Source of the DNA: Acidobacteriota bacterium
GTDB taxonomy: Bacteria; Acidobacteriota; Blastocatellia; Chloracidobacteriales; JADJPF01
Direction: 5' to 3'
Assembly: GCA_016213785.1 (NCBI GenBank)
Contig: JACQZQ010000093.1
Location: 1 to 52,334 of the forward strand
Length of the DNA: 52,334 nt
The translations under genes were made by a program, and so were the position numbers. Shown in pieces: positions 42,684 to 52,279 of this stretch; within the stretch, counting starts at the first letter, position 1, and every line of letters starts with the position of its first letter. Under the pieces are notes generated by a model. The model had not been told where the DNA came from. It saw only the letters and a list, made by a program, of their open reading frames with translations, and searched no databases.

Positions 42684-43514
42684 ATGGCAGAAGATCGTAA
42701 AACAACAAAAGCATATAATAATTTAGAGTTTCTTAACAGCCCTGACGCTAGGTTAATTCGGATTCTAGCTGAATATTTAGAACCAGCACGCCGTTTTCGC
42801 CAGTATCGTATTCAAGACACAATAGTTTTTTTTGGTTCAGCACGTATTAAAGCTAGAGAAGTTGCTGAGCCTAACTTACGTGACTTAGAAGAAGAGGCCG
42901 CTAGAAGTGAGAAAGTTTCAGAGGAACTAAAAAGCCGTATTAGAATTGCTCAAAATGAGCTAAAAATGTCCCGTTACTATGAAGATGCAGAAGAAATTGC
43001 TCGGCTTCTCACTGAATGGTCAAAGAATATGCGGGGTAGTAAACATAGATTTATTATTTGTTCAGGTGGCGGCCCAGGAATTATGGAAGCAGCTAATCGA
43101 GGGGCTGCGGCTGCAAGAGGCATTTCTGTAGGGCTTAATATTGAAATCCCTTTTGAACAAAGCGCTAACCCTTATATTTCCCGTGAGCTTAGCTTTGATT
43201 TCCATTACTTTTTTATGCGTAAGTTTTGGTTTACTTATTTAGCTAAGGCTCTAGTGATTTTTCCAGGCGGCTTTGGGACATTTGATGAACTAATGGAGGT
43301 CTTAACCTTAGTCCAAACTAATAAGCTTCATAAACCGATGCCAGTAGTAATTTATGGTAGTGAATATTGGAAAGAAGTCCTTAATTTAGATGCAATGGTA
43401 AAGTGGGGAACCATTAGCCCTCAGGATATAAACTTAATGCATTTTGTTGATAGCCCACAAGAAGCTTTTGAGTATTTATCTTTACGTTTAGATGAACTCT
43501 ACCCATCAACTTAA
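42684..43514 (+). CDS. LOG family (lysine-decarboxylase-like Rossmann) protein
   Basis: 276 residues. The LOG motifs are clear: CSGGGPGIMEAANRGA near 130-145 and PGGFGTFDELMEVL near 194-207, the nucleotide-binding PGGxGTxxE of cytokinin-nucleoside 5'-monophosphate phosphoribohydrolases and purine/pyrimidine nucleotidases. The family hydrolyses nucleoside monophosphates. This longer, ~275-residue type has a helical insert (~45-95, rich in Glu/Arg) between the first Rossmann strand (IVFFGSARI) and the glycine-rich loop. The physiological substrate is unknown. It is monocistronic and divergent from the DUF2378-like gene. Confidence 0.88.
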   Translation: MAEDRKTTKAYNNLEFLNSPDARLIRILAEYLEPARRFRQYRIQDTIVFFGSARIKAREVAEPNLRDLEEEAARSEKVSEELKSRIRIAQNELKMSRYYEDAEEIARLLTEWSKNMRGSKHRFIICSGGGPGIMEAANRGAAAARGISVGLNIEIPFEQSANPYISRELSFDFHYFFMRKFWFTYLAKALVIFPGGFGTFDELMEVLTLVQTNKLHKPMPVVIYGSEYWKEVLNLDAMVKWGTISPQDINLMHFVDSPQEAFEYLSLRLDELYPST

Positions 43515-43629
43515 AAAATAGCTCTTAAGATAAAAAGTTATTTTTGTTAAATATAACAAACTTAATATTTTGTGTAGTTTAAAAACCCTTACAGAGCTTT
43601 TGATAATAGCCTTGCCTTTTAAGGCACGG

Positions 43630-44625
43630 CTATTTTTCAGGTGGAACTCTATTAGCATTTTGTCTACGCATTCTGCTACGAATTACTCGAAATACAATAT
43701 ATAGTGGTGTTCCTAAGAATACTACTACAGGAACTAAAACTCCCATTAAACGAATTAGACCAAAGACTATTGATTGAGAGATTTCTATTCCATCTGAGAT
43801 AGCAGCTTTAAACTCAGAGAAAAAGCCTCGGCTAGATTGTGTAACTAAAGGTTGAGGGGTTTGTAGGCTTAAAGTAATCGTAGATAAACTAGCTTGATTT
43901 TCTAGAAATCGAAGCCGTCCTTCAATTTGCTCAATTTCTGTACGTACAGCATTTAAGCTATTTTGGACTTCTAACATATCAGAAACTTTTATGGCTTTTT
44001 TTAGAATTTCTAAAAATTGGTTTTCTAATGCTACTTTAGCGCGGAGCCTTGCTTGAAGGTCAACAAACTCTTCTGTTACGTCAAGACCCGTAGCTTTTTC
44101 TCTTAATACTCTACCATTACCAACAAGCGCTCGAATATCTTTCATTGCTTGGTCAAATTTACTAGCAGGGACTCTTACAACTACAGACATCCTTACGCCA
44201 TTTGCTCCTATTTGTTGGCTTTCAGACGTTACAACAAATCCACCTAAAGAATTGGCAAGGCTAGAAATTTGGTTAGCAATTTCAGCAGGTTTTTCCATCT
44301 CAAGATCAAGTTCCCCATTACGAATAATTTTTCGCTCAATAGGTGCTTGTTCTTGGTTGGAAGGACTATTTTCACTAGCTTTAAGAAGTTTAGCTTGGTT
44401 TAGTTTTCCATCAATATCACCTGCAACACCGCCTAAAACCCTAGCTTCTTCTGCTGGTACTGCTTGTCTAGCCCCACCACCACCGCCACCACTAGCGTTA
44501 TAAGCAAGTTTTTGTTCTCTTTCTGGTGCTGGCATTTCAGACGGAGAAGAGCGGTAAGAATTATATGAAGCTTTTCCGCAGGCCATAAAAAATAAAAGTG
44601 CGACAAATAAAATAAGATGTTTCAT
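43630..44625 (-). CDS. DUF4349 domain lipoprotein
   Basis: 331 residues. The signal sequence has a lipobox ending FMAC, Cys 16, so the mature protein is lipid-anchored. A Gly-rich segment follows (~44-52). The DUF4349 domain (~100-260) shows the usual IIRNGELDLEMEKP start, VRVPASKFDQAMKDI, a VTEEFVDLQARLRAK coiled region and EIEQIEGRLRFLENQASLSTITLSL. A membrane segment near ~285-310 and a basic tail (RVIRSRMRRQN) close the protein. The family probably acts at the envelope but its function is unknown. It is divergent from trpC and the start is preceded by GGAGGC on the minus strand. Confidence 0.88.
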   Translation of the reverse strand: MKHLILFVALLFFMACGKASYNSYRSSPSEMPAPEREQKLAYNASGGGGGGARQAVPAEEARVLGGVAGDIDGKLNQAKLLKASENSPSNQEQAPIERKIIRNGELDLEMEKPAEIANQISSLANSLGGFVVTSESQQIGANGVRMSVVVRVPASKFDQAMKDIRALVGNGRVLREKATGLDVTEEFVDLQARLRAKVALENQFLEILKKAIKVSDMLEVQNSLNAVRTEIEQIEGRLRFLENQASLSTITLSLQTPQPLVTQSSRGFFSEFKAAISDGIEISQSIVFGLIRLMGVLVPVVVFLGTPLYIVFRVIRSRMRRQNANRVPPEK

Positions 44626-44782
44626 GTTGCCTCCATAAGGCGGTTGGTTGTAACCTGATTATCTCAAATTAAGTATCAGGCTTACATTGAATTATTAAAA
44701 AAATATTAAGGTAAATTTATTCTCTGTTGTTTATTTTATCGCAGGACTTAGCTTTCAGTTCCTTTACTTGGAGATTTTATTT

Positions 44783-45550
44783 ATGGATATATTGAAAAAA
44801 ATTGTTGCCAAAAAGAAAGAAAGGCTAATTTTAGCTAAAGAAAAATTACCACTAGAAAGATTACGTCAAGAGTGTATAAAGCGTTCTGCTGGAAGGTTTT
44901 ATGCTGCATTAGCAAAACCTGGGACTAATATAATTTCTGAAATAAAAAAAGCCTCACCCTCTAAAGGGCTTATTTGTAAGGATTTTAACCCTATAGCTAT
45001 TGCTCAAGCCTATAAAGAAGGTGGTGCAGCAGCAATTTCGGTTTTAACAGAAGAAGATTTTTTTCAAGGCTCGCTTGAAATTCTAAAATCAGTTCGCCAT
45101 AGCGTAGAGTTACCATTACTAAGAAAAGATTTTATAGTTGAACCATATCAAGTCTATGAAGCTTCTTATAATGGCGCAGATGCTTTTTTATTAATTGCAG
45201 CGCTTTTAGAAACACAAGAAATGGTTGAACTTGCTTTGTTAGGAGAAGAATTAGGTTTAGATGCCTTGGTTGAAATTCATACTGAACAGGAATTAGAAAA
45301 AGTGCTAAACTCCAAACTAAAGATAATTGGCGTTAATAACCGTAACTTAAAAACTTTTAATGTTGATCTTGACACTTCTATAAAACTAGCCTCACTGATG
45401 CCTAAAGAAGCCATTTGGGTAAGTGAGAGTGGGATAAATACAGCATTAGATATAGAGAGACTAAAAAAAGTAGGCTATAAGGCTTTTTTAGTTGGCGAAC
45501 AGCTAATGCGGGCAAGTGATCCTAAAATGGCTCTAAGTAAGTTATTATAA
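44783..45550 (+). CDS. trpC: Indole-3-glycerol phosphate synthase TrpC
   Basis: 255 residues from the ATG at 44783, preferred to the upstream TTG because GGAGA (44770-44774) is 8 bases before it. It closes the indole ring from CdRP in tryptophan synthesis. Motifs: SEIKKASPSKG near 55-66 (catalytic Lys), LLRKDFIVEPYQVYEA near 113-128 (catalytic Lys and Glu), LVEIHTEQEL, IIGVNNRNLKTF and VSESGI near 214, giving all the substrate and phosphate ligands. It is the first gene of trpC-F-B-A here, so anthranilate must come from trpE/G/D elsewhere. No leader peptide or attenuator was seen upstream. Confidence 0.95.
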   Translation: MDILKKIVAKKKERLILAKEKLPLERLRQECIKRSAGRFYAALAKPGTNIISEIKKASPSKGLICKDFNPIAIAQAYKEGGAAAISVLTEEDFFQGSLEILKSVRHSVELPLLRKDFIVEPYQVYEASYNGADAFLLIAALLETQEMVELALLGEELGLDALVEIHTEQELEKVLNSKLKIIGVNNRNLKTFNVDLDTSIKLASLMPKEAIWVSESGINTALDIERLKKVGYKAFLVGEQLMRASDPKMALSKLL

Positions 45551-45584
45551 AATACTTAGCAATTTATCTGCTTAAGGAGCAAAT

Positions 45585-46277
45585 ATGGTAAAGGTAAAAA
45601 TTTGTGGGATAACAAGTTATGATGATGCCGTTGCAGCCTTAGACCAAGGCGCTGATGCAATAGGCTTTAATTTTTATAGTAAAAGCTCTAGATATATAGC
45701 TCCAGCAGATGCCCGGGAAATAGTTGATAAACTTCCTCCCTTTGTAAACATTGTAGGAGTTTTTGTTAATGAGTTTAACTTAGATGCAGTAAAAAGTATT
45801 GCTGGAATGGTTAAATTAAGCGCAATTCAATTGCATGGAAACGAGAGTCAAGAATATTGTGCTCAGTTAACAGCTTGGCGAATAATTAAAGCTTTAAGGG
45901 TTAATGAAAATTTTAACCCCGAGCATGTAAAAGATTTTCGTGTTAGTGCAATTCTCTTAGACGCTTATTCAGCAGATACTTACGGAGGAACAGGAACACT
46001 TTTTGACTGGAGACTAGCTTTAGCTGCTAAACATTATGTTCCAAGAATAATTTTAGCTGGTGGTCTTAAGCCAGAAAATGTTGTTGCTGCGATTAGAACT
46101 GTAAAACCTTATGGTGTAGATGTTTGTAGTGGTGTAGAAGAATCTCCTGGGCGTAAAGATAGGGTTTTGCTTCAAACCTTTATGCAAGAAGTCCAGCGAG
46201 GTCGGCAAGAAATGATGAAGTCCACAACATCTAAACTCTCACGAGCATTAATAGAGGACACGCTAAATAAGCGCTAA
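45585..46277 (+). CDS. trpF: Phosphoribosylanthranilate isomerase TrpF
   Basis: 230 residues, catalysing the PRA to CdRP Amadori rearrangement. The start VKVKICGITSYDDA has the catalytic Cys 8. GADAIGFNFYSKSSRYI, the VGVFVN strand, IQLHGNESQEYC, ILLDAY with the catalytic Asp, LAGGLKPENV and GVDVCSGVEESPGRKD (phosphate site) match the family throughout. There is an unusual C-terminal extension of about 25 residues after the last conserved motif, basic and Ser/Thr-rich, of unknown role. It is separated from trpC by 34 bases with AAGGAG before the start, in one operon. Confidence 0.94.
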   Translation: MVKVKICGITSYDDAVAALDQGADAIGFNFYSKSSRYIAPADAREIVDKLPPFVNIVGVFVNEFNLDAVKSIAGMVKLSAIQLHGNESQEYCAQLTAWRIIKALRVNENFNPEHVKDFRVSAILLDAYSADTYGGTGTLFDWRLALAAKHYVPRIILAGGLKPENVVAAIRTVKPYGVDVCSGVEESPGRKDRVLLQTFMQEVQRGRQEMMKSTTSKLSRALIEDTLNKR

Positions 46278-46354
46278 TTTTTATAACTTAAAGCTTACAT
46301 TAAAGCTTTTACTAAATTTTTAGAAAGTAAGATCATTATAGGAAAATCTATTAA

Positions 46355-47605
46355 ATGGAAAACTTAAAAGAACCACAAGAATCTCTAGATACTGTTGATG
46401 ATACTATTAGCTGGCCTGATTCTAGAGGGCATTTTGGTGATTATGGTGGTTGTTATGTACCAGAAATCTTAATGTATCCTTTGGAAGAATTAATTGCTGC
46501 TTATAAAGAGGCTAGGCAAGATCAAGGTTTTATTAATGAGCTAAAAAGTTTACTAAAAAACTATGTTGGCCGTCCAACACCGCTTTTTTTTGCTAGTCGA
46601 TTAACTGAGTATGTTGGAGGAGCAAAAATCTACTTAAAACGAGAAGATCTTAACCATACTGGAGCACATAAGATCAATAATGCATTAGGACAAATTCTAC
46701 TTGCACAAAGAATGGGCAAGAAAAGAATAATTGCCGAAACTGGTGCAGGTCAGCACGGCGTTGCTACTGCAACTGTATGTGCCTTAATGAATACAGAATG
46801 CCGTATTTATATGGGTACTGAAGATATGAGGCGGCAAGCCTTAAATGTCTTTCGTATGAAGCTTTTAGGCGCAGAAGTAGTTGGTGTTGATTCAGGAAGT
46901 CGTACATTAAAAGATGCAATTAATGAAGCTTTAAGAGATTGGGTAACTAATATTAATACTACGTATTATTTACTTGGCTCAGCTTTAGGCCCTCATCCTT
47001 ATCCCCAAATGGTTAGGGACTTTCAGGCAATAATAGGTCAAGAAGCACGCTCACAAATCTTAGAGCTAGAAGGAGTTTTACCTAATTTGCTTATTGCTTG
47101 TGTTGGGGGCGGAAGTAACGCGATAGGGCTATTTTATGAGTTCTTAAAAGATTCAAATGTTGAAATAGTTGGAGTTGAAGCAGGTGGGCGAGGCCAAACA
47201 TTAGGTGAACATGCTGCTAGGTTTCACTCTGCTGGAGGTGGTCGCCCAGGCGTATTACAAGGGACTTTTAGCTATATCTTACAAGATAGTGATGGTCAAA
47301 TTGCTTCTACACATTCAGTCTCAGCAGGGCTTGATTACCCTGCTATTGGGCCTGAACACGCTTATTTACATGACACGGAAAGAGTTAGCTATGTATCTGC
47401 TTCTGATAATGAAGCTTTAGAAGCTTTTCAGCTACTTGCAAAGCTAGAAGGGATTTTGCCAGCTTTAGAGTCATCTCATGCGGTGGCTTATGGCTTAAAA
47501 GCCGCAGCAAAATTAAGTAAAGATAAGGTTGTAATTGTAAATTTATCTGGTCGTGGTGATAAGGATGTACATACGGTTGCAGATGTGTTGGGGGTAAGTT
47601 TATGA
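46355..47605 (+). CDS. trpB: Tryptophan synthase beta chain TrpB
   Basis: 416 residues. This PLP enzyme joins indole and serine. [16 protein letters not shown] opens the family domain at ~25-40; the preceding ~25 acidic residues are an extension. [30 protein letters not shown] (PLP Lys ~108), [30 protein letters not shown] (phosphate-binding) and LSGRGDKDV are intact, as is the [11 protein letters not shown] loop. This is the TrpB1 type that pairs with TrpA. The stop overlaps the trpA start by 4 bases (ATGA), the classical coupling that keeps alpha and beta subunits equal. It is 77 bases after trpF. Confidence 0.96.
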   Translation: MENLKEPQESLDTVDDTISWPDSRGHFGDYGGCYVPEILMYPLEELIAAYKEARQDQGFINELKSLLKNYVGRPTPLFFASRLTEYVGGAKIYLKREDLNHTGAHKINNALGQILLAQRMGKKRIIAETGAGQHGVATATVCALMNTECRIYMGTEDMRRQALNVFRMKLLGAEVVGVDSGSRTLKDAINEALRDWVTNINTTYYLLGSALGPHPYPQMVRDFQAIIGQEARSQILELEGVLPNLLIACVGGGSNAIGLFYEFLKDSNVEIVGVEAGGRGQTLGEHAARFHSAGGGRPGVLQGTFSYILQDSDGQIASTHSVSAGLDYPAIGPEHAYLHDTERVSYVSASDNEALEAFQLLAKLEGILPALESSHAVAYGLKAAAKLSKDKVVIVNLSGRGDKDVHTVADVLGVSL

Positions 47606-48387
47606 GCCGAATAGCTGAAAAGTTTCAGGCACTTAAGAAAGTAGAGCGTAAGGCTCTAATCCCTTATATTACCGCTGGAGATCCTGATTTAGCTATTACA
47701 GAGCAGTTAATAATTAAAATGGCTGAGTGTGGGGCGGATATAATTGAGTTAGGGGTTCCATTTTCAGATCCAATGGCAGATGGGCCGGTAATTCAAAGGG
47801 CTACCGAACGTGCGTTGACAAAAGGGATTAAATTAGTAAATATTCTCGACCTAGTTGGCCGAGTTAGAAAAGTTAGCCAAATTCCAATAGTTTTATTTAG
47901 CTACTTTAACCCATTACTTCAATTTGGGTTGGAGAATTTAGCAAAAAAAGCTAAGGAAGTTGGTATTGATGCTATTTTAGTAACAGATCTTTCTCCTGAA
48001 GAATCAGAAAATTTTCTTAACATACTGAAAAAGCATAACTTAGATATGATTTTTCTTCTTGCGCCTACTAGTAGTGATGAACGTATGGCAAAAGTAGCAA
48101 AACTTGCTAGTGGGTTTATCTACGCAGTATCTCGCACAGGTATTACTGGTATGCAGCAAAAGCTTTCAGACACAGTTAAGCCACTGGTATCACGAATTAG
48201 AAACCATACTAATTTGCCTATTGCCGTAGGGTTTGGTATTTCAAATAGAGAGCAGGTAAAAGAAGTTTGTTATTATGCTGATGGTGCAGTGGTTGGGAGT
48301 AGGATTGTTGCTGAAATAGAAGTTTCTAGAGATCAAAGTGAGTTAGTAGAAAAAATTGGTAATTTGGTAAAAGAACTTTCGTCTTAA
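47602..48387 (+). CDS. trpA: Tryptophan synthase alpha chain TrpA
   Basis: 261 residues. It splits indole-3-glycerol phosphate and passes indole to TrpB. Signatures: [12 protein letters not shown] at ~19-30, [24 protein letters not shown] near 49-72 with the catalytic Glu and Asp, [21 protein letters not shown] (loop 6 normally D-x-P-x-E-E), RTGITGMQ near 180 and [12 protein letters not shown] with GAVVGSRIV for phosphate. It starts with an ATGA overlap on trpB. It is the last gene of the cluster; a 277-base gap with no obvious strong terminator separates it from the kinase. Confidence 0.95.
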   Translation: MSRIAEKFQALKKVERKALIPYITAGDPDLAITEQLIIKMAECGADIIELGVPFSDPMADGPVIQRATERALTKGIKLVNILDLVGRVRKVSQIPIVLFSYFNPLLQFGLENLAKKAKEVGIDAILVTDLSPEESENFLNILKKHNLDMIFLLAPTSSDERMAKVAKLASGFIYAVSRTGITGMQQKLSDTVKPLVSRIRNHTNLPIAVGFGISNREQVKEVCYYADGAVVGSRIVAEIEVSRDQSELVEKIGNLVKELSS

Positions 48388-48664
48388 AATAGTTAATATT
48401 TTAAATAAAAAGATTAAAAAGAAATGACTTTTAACATAAATTAATTATAAGTTTTTGTAGTAATTAATATAAATTAATTTTCTAGGAGAAGATGGCTAGA
48501 TTTTTCTCGCTATTAGGCAGAAAATAGGCTAAATTTTCAGGCAAAATCTAAAGCAAAAAATTGCGCAATAGTTAATTGGACGTACTGCTAGGAATAGTTT
48601 ATAGTTCCAAAAGCATCTAACCGCTAGTAGCTTTGCACAAAGAAAAACAGACTTTAATTCTCAT

Positions 48665-51193
48665 ATGACCGGTAAACAAATCTTAAACTACAAGATTGGC
48701 AGAAAACTAGGTGAAGGTGGGCAAGGACAAGTTTACGAAGCTGAAGATATTAAACTACGTAGAAAAGTAGCTCTTAAGATTCTTCCTGCCGAACTAGTTG
48801 CTGATGAGAAGTCCCGTAAACGCTTTCTTCGTGAGGCTCAGCTTGCATCTGCTTTAGATCATCCTAATATCTGTACAATTTATGAAATAAACGAATTTGA
48901 AGGTATGCATTTTATTGTAATGCAATATTTAGAGGGTAAACGCCTTAAACAAATGGTAAGAGGCACGGCCTTAGAACTAGATTTTGCTCTCTCTATTGCA
49001 ATGCAAATGGCTGATGCTTTAGGTACAGCACACCAAAGAGGCGTAATCCACCGTGATGTTAAAGCTACAAATATTATGGTTAATGATCGAGGACAAGCTA
49101 AAATCCTAGATTTTGGCTTAGCTAAAGGTACTACAGATATTGGAGATCGTGCAGTACAAGACTTAACTCAACAAGGTGTGCCTTTTGGGACTGCTGGTTA
49201 TATGTCTCCAGAACAAGCTCGCGGTTCTAATATTGACCTAAGAACAGATGTATTTTCGCTAGGTGTAGTACTATATGAAATGGTAACAGGAAGATTACCC
49301 TTTCCTGGTAAAAGCAGCGTAGAAATAATGCATGCTGTTTTACATGATGAGCCTGTTCCAGTAGTTCAAATAAATAACACTTTACCTCTACGTTTAGAGC
49401 AAATAATTGAAAGAGCTATGACTAAGGATGTCAATCAGCGTTACCAAAACATGGCAGACTTCTATAATGATCTTAAAGCTCTTTCAAGAGAATTACAGGT
49501 TCGCCCAGGTAAATATTATGAGCCTACACCCTTAGTTGCTCCAAAATCAAAGAAAAGTTCTTGGCTACGCGAAGGGATGATGGGATGGTTATATAAAAGA
49601 TTTCGCCCACGTGAATCAACCTTACCATCTCAATCACCAACCCCAACCCCCTCAGGAGCTACAAGTAATATTCCTGGAACTACAAATAACCGTTCTACAA
49701 TCGATGAAATACCAGCAATACTAGATTCTAGCCCTCCATCACAAGTTAGAACTAATGAGCGTACAGAAAAACGTCGTACAGTTGCTATAATGCCGTTTAA
49801 GAACTTAAGTGGAGATATTGAGACAGATTTTTATAGTTTTTCTCTTGCTGATAGCGTAATAACCGAATTAGCTTCACTAAAATCCTTAGTTGTGCGGCCT
49901 TCTAGCTATATTGCTCGTTATCAAAATCAAGAAGTTGACCCTCAACAAATAGGAAAAGAGCTTGCTGTAGATGCTGTTTTAATTAGCACTTACTTAAAAG
50001 CAGGGAGTCGGTTTCGTGTTACTCCACAACTAGTTGATATTGGAACAAATGAAATCTTATGGAGTGATAAGATTGATGTTGACTACGAAGATATTATTAC
50101 CATTCAAGATAAAATTTCTCACCATATAGTACGCGGCCTATGTATCAATATTAGTGATGCAGAAAAAGGTAATTTATTTAAGGCTAGTACTAATAATGCT
50201 GAAGCCTATGAACTTTACTTAAGAGGTCGTAGTAGCTATTATAAATTTGTTTCTCAAACACTTAATAAAGAAGATATTGATGCAGCTATAGATCTTTTCC
50301 AAAAGGCCATTAACCTTGATGAATCTTTTGCTCTAGCCCATTCGGGGCTTGGTAACTGCTATGTAGATTACGTATTAAAAGGTATTGGCGGGGCAAGCTA
50401 CTATGAACTAGCAGAAGAAGAGTTTAATCGCGCTCTAGAGCTAGATTCACGGCTAGTTGAGCCACAACTAGGTATGGTTTATGTATCACTGCTTAAGGGG
50501 CGCAAGGCTCGTGCTCGTGAGCAAATAAGGGTGCTTGTTCGTACAGCTAGTAATGATTCAAATGTTCATTCAACAGCAGCAGATATTTTCCGTATTGATG
50601 GCCTTTATAAACAGGCAATGAGTGAATATGGACAAATGCTTAGAATGAATCCTAATGATATTGTAATGGTAAGTTATAATCGGGCAAGAATTTTCCTTTA
50701 TCAACATATGTTTGAAGATGCAGAAAGAGAGCTAGAAGCCTGTTTAGCAATTGAGCCAGGACATGGTTTTGCTAGAATGTTTCTAGGGCAAGTTCTTTAT
50801 CATAAAGGAGAATTAGCAAAAGCTATTGAGATTTTAACCGATGTATTAGATAAAAATCCTGCAATGTATGGTATGAGGCCACTACTCTCAGCCTGTTATT
50901 CTGTTGAAGGCGAACATGATAAGGCTAAAGCATTAATTATTCCACAAGTTATAGATGCTGCTTCGGCTGACCAAGACGTATCTTATTGGTTAGCTTCATT
51001 CTATGCTTTAGAAAAAGCAAAAGATAAAGCGATAAAATGGTTAAAAAAAGCTGTTGAATTAGGAAATGAAAATTATCCTTGGTTTTCTAGAGATCATAAC
51101 TGGGAAAGTATGCGTAACGATCCAGAATATAACCAAGTTATGGAAGACTTAAAGCTTCGTTGGGAACAACTTAAAATAGAATTTCCTGATTAA
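48665..51193 (+). CDS. Ser/Thr protein kinase with TolB-like and TPR regions
   Basis: 842 residues. The kinase domain covers ~8-275: GEGGQGQVYEA glycine loop, VALKILP, VIHRDVKATN near 128, LDFGLAKG near 149 and GTAGYMSPEQARG. A linker (~285-365, Pro/Ser/Thr-rich) follows. Next is the TolB-like/FlgO-type segment VAIMPFKNLSGDIETDFYSFSLADSVITELA and GKELAVDAVLIS (~372-500), often seen in adenylyl-cyclase-associated and Acidobacteriota kinases. TPR repeats (~515-820) occupy the rest. No transmembrane helix joins kinase to sensor, so this looks cytoplasmic, unlike typical PknB proteins. No strong ribosome-binding site precedes the ATG. It may act with the downstream phosphatase. Confidence 0.9.
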   Translation: MTGKQILNYKIGRKLGEGGQGQVYEAEDIKLRRKVALKILPAELVADEKSRKRFLREAQLASALDHPNICTIYEINEFEGMHFIVMQYLEGKRLKQMVRGTALELDFALSIAMQMADALGTAHQRGVIHRDVKATNIMVNDRGQAKILDFGLAKGTTDIGDRAVQDLTQQGVPFGTAGYMSPEQARGSNIDLRTDVFSLGVVLYEMVTGRLPFPGKSSVEIMHAVLHDEPVPVVQINNTLPLRLEQIIERAMTKDVNQRYQNMADFYNDLKALSRELQVRPGKYYEPTPLVAPKSKKSSWLREGMMGWLYKRFRPRESTLPSQSPTPTPSGATSNIPGTTNNRSTIDEIPAILDSSPPSQVRTNERTEKRRTVAIMPFKNLSGDIETDFYSFSLADSVITELASLKSLVVRPSSYIARYQNQEVDPQQIGKELAVDAVLISTYLKAGSRFRVTPQLVDIGTNEILWSDKIDVDYEDIITIQDKISHHIVRGLCINISDAEKGNLFKASTNNAEAYELYLRGRSSYYKFVSQTLNKEDIDAAIDLFQKAINLDESFALAHSGLGNCYVDYVLKGIGGASYYELAEEEFNRALELDSRLVEPQLGMVYVSLLKGRKARAREQIRVLVRTASNDSNVHSTAADIFRIDGLYKQAMSEYGQMLRMNPNDIVMVSYNRARIFLYQHMFEDAERELEACLAIEPGHGFARMFLGQVLYHKGELAKAIEILTDVLDKNPAMYGMRPLLSACYSVEGEHDKAKALIIPQVIDAASADQDVSYWLASFYALEKAKDKAIKWLKKAVELGNENYPWFSRDHNWESMRNDPEYNQVMEDLKLRWEQLKIEFPD

Positions 51194-51220
51194 TTGCTTG
51201 TAATTGCTTATAATTGCTTA
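51191..51220. repeat. Three tandem decamers overlapping the kinase stop codon
   Basis: TAATTGCTTG, TAATTGCTTA and TAATTGCTTA follow one another exactly. The first TAA is the stop codon of the kinase gene. A further looser copy (TAATTGCTAA) lies near 51275. Slippage would leave the stop codon intact, so the repeat affects only the untranslated region. Confidence 0.85.
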
Positions 51221-51375
51221 AAAACAAGTATAAAATACTAATACTTTTATTTAAGCAATAATTTTTCGTGCAATAATTGCTAAAAACCATTAAAATAATA
51301 TTAACTATCCAAAATTTTCTATAAAATTCAAATAAAATCTATTTTATTAGTTTATTTATACTTGGGGACTCCTAC

Positions 51376-52113
51376 ATGAAAACCTATGTAATTGGTGATA
51401 TTCACGGTCGATTAAGTCAATTTAAAGCGTTAGTTGAAAGTTTAGATTATGACCCATTAGAAGATAGGATTATTTTATTAGGAGACTTAATTGACAGAGG
51501 AGAAGATTCCCCAGGCGTAGTTAATTACGCTCTAGAATTACAAGAACAAAGTCCTAATTTTATTTGCTTAAGAGGCAATCATGAGCAAATGCTTTTGGAT
51601 TTAATTGAATATGGTGATTTACTTTGGCTTGTGCCAGAAAATGGCGGTGCTGTAACAATTGCCCAATATGGTTGTAAATATATTGAAGAAACCTCAACTT
51701 TAAGCTTGCAAATCCCTGTTGCCCACCTAGAATTTTATAGTAATACCCTACCTTATTTTGAAGACGATAATGCCTATTATGTACATGCAGGAATTACATT
51801 AGGTAGACACCCTTCAGAATGTGACGATGAAACTTTAAGGTGGAAGCGAGATCCAGTGTTTTTCCGTCGTTATAATGGTAAGCCTTGTTTTTTTGGACAT
51901 ACTCCGACACGTTATTTACCGCCTAATGGACGTAAGGCGCAAGATGTTTATATTTGTGGCTCAGCAATTGGGGTTGACACAGGGTGCGGGCCTGATGATC
52001 CGCTAAGCTGTGTTCAGGTTGAGACTATGATGGTTTATCAATCCTATCTTGATGGGCGTATAGTTACCTATCAAGCTAAATTAGGTAGTGTGACTAGTCT
52101 AGCAATGCGTTAA
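51376..52113 (+). CDS. Metallophosphoesterase, PPP-family serine/threonine phosphatase-like
   Basis: 245 residues. The PPP/metallophosphatase motifs are present: GDIHG at 7-11, GDLIDRG near 36-42, RGNHEQML near 64-71, YVHAGI near 136-141 and FFGHTP near 176-181 (metal-ligand His). This resembles bacterial PrpA/PrpB or ApaH-type enzymes, which dephosphorylate Ser/Thr/Tyr or cleave diadenosine polyphosphates. Length and motifs favour the PrpA-like type. It follows the TPR kinase (182-base gap), so it may oppose it. GGGGA lies about 8 bases before the ATG. A strong terminator follows. Confidence 0.9.
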   Translation: MKTYVIGDIHGRLSQFKALVESLDYDPLEDRIILLGDLIDRGEDSPGVVNYALELQEQSPNFICLRGNHEQMLLDLIEYGDLLWLVPENGGAVTIAQYGCKYIEETSTLSLQIPVAHLEFYSNTLPYFEDDNAYYVHAGITLGRHPSECDDETLRWKRDPVFFRRYNGKPCFFGHTPTRYLPPNGRKAQDVYICGSAIGVDTGCGPDDPLSCVQVETMMVYQSYLDGRIVTYQAKLGSVTSLAMR

Positions 52114-52142
52114 ATTATATCTAGATAAAAGAAAATGAAAAT

Positions 52143-52180
52143 AAAAAAGACTGAGGAAAAATTTTTTCTCAGTCTTTTTT
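52143..52180 (+). terminator. Strong rho-independent terminator of the phosphatase gene
   Basis: AAAAAAGACTGAG (52143-52155) pairs perfectly with CTCAGTCTTTTTT (52168-52180), and the loop A/T run extends the stem. It is followed by another T. It ends about 15 bases before the mobile-element-like hairpins. Confidence 0.9.
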
Positions 52181-52194
52181 TATAGGTGATTTTG

Positions 52195-52271
52195 TTGAAG
52201 CCTCTTGGCAAACGCAATCTCGGCTTCTTCAGAGCCGAGTCAAGTTTGCCATCACGCCTTTAGGTGTGATG
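52195..52271 (-). mobile_element. Putative IS200-type right end (hairpins downstream of the transposase-like end)
   Basis: Two foldable blocks with higher GC than the flanks are visible. TGGCAAAC (52206-52213) pairs with GTTTGCCA (52244-52251), enclosing CTCGGCT (52219-52225) / AGCCGAG (52233-52239). CATCAC (52250-52255) pairs with GTGATG (52266-52271) through GCCTTTAGGT. They lie downstream of the minus-strand partial gene. IS200/IS605 elements carry subterminal hairpins and insert at short tetra- or pentanucleotides. TTGA at 52195-52198 reads TCAA on the minus strand, like the right cleavage site known for IS608. The mobile-element reading is an inference. Confidence 0.45.
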
Positions 52272-52279
52272 AAAAAGGA

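Noticed and set aside
44768-44782. TTG start giving TrpC five extra residues
   Set aside because: GGAGA is placed correctly for the ATG at 44783, and the family N-terminus begins there.
48492-48527. 11-codon frame after AGGAG upstream of the kinase
   Set aside because: The spacing from AGGAG to ATG is only three bases and no Trp codons suggest a leader. Chance is likely.
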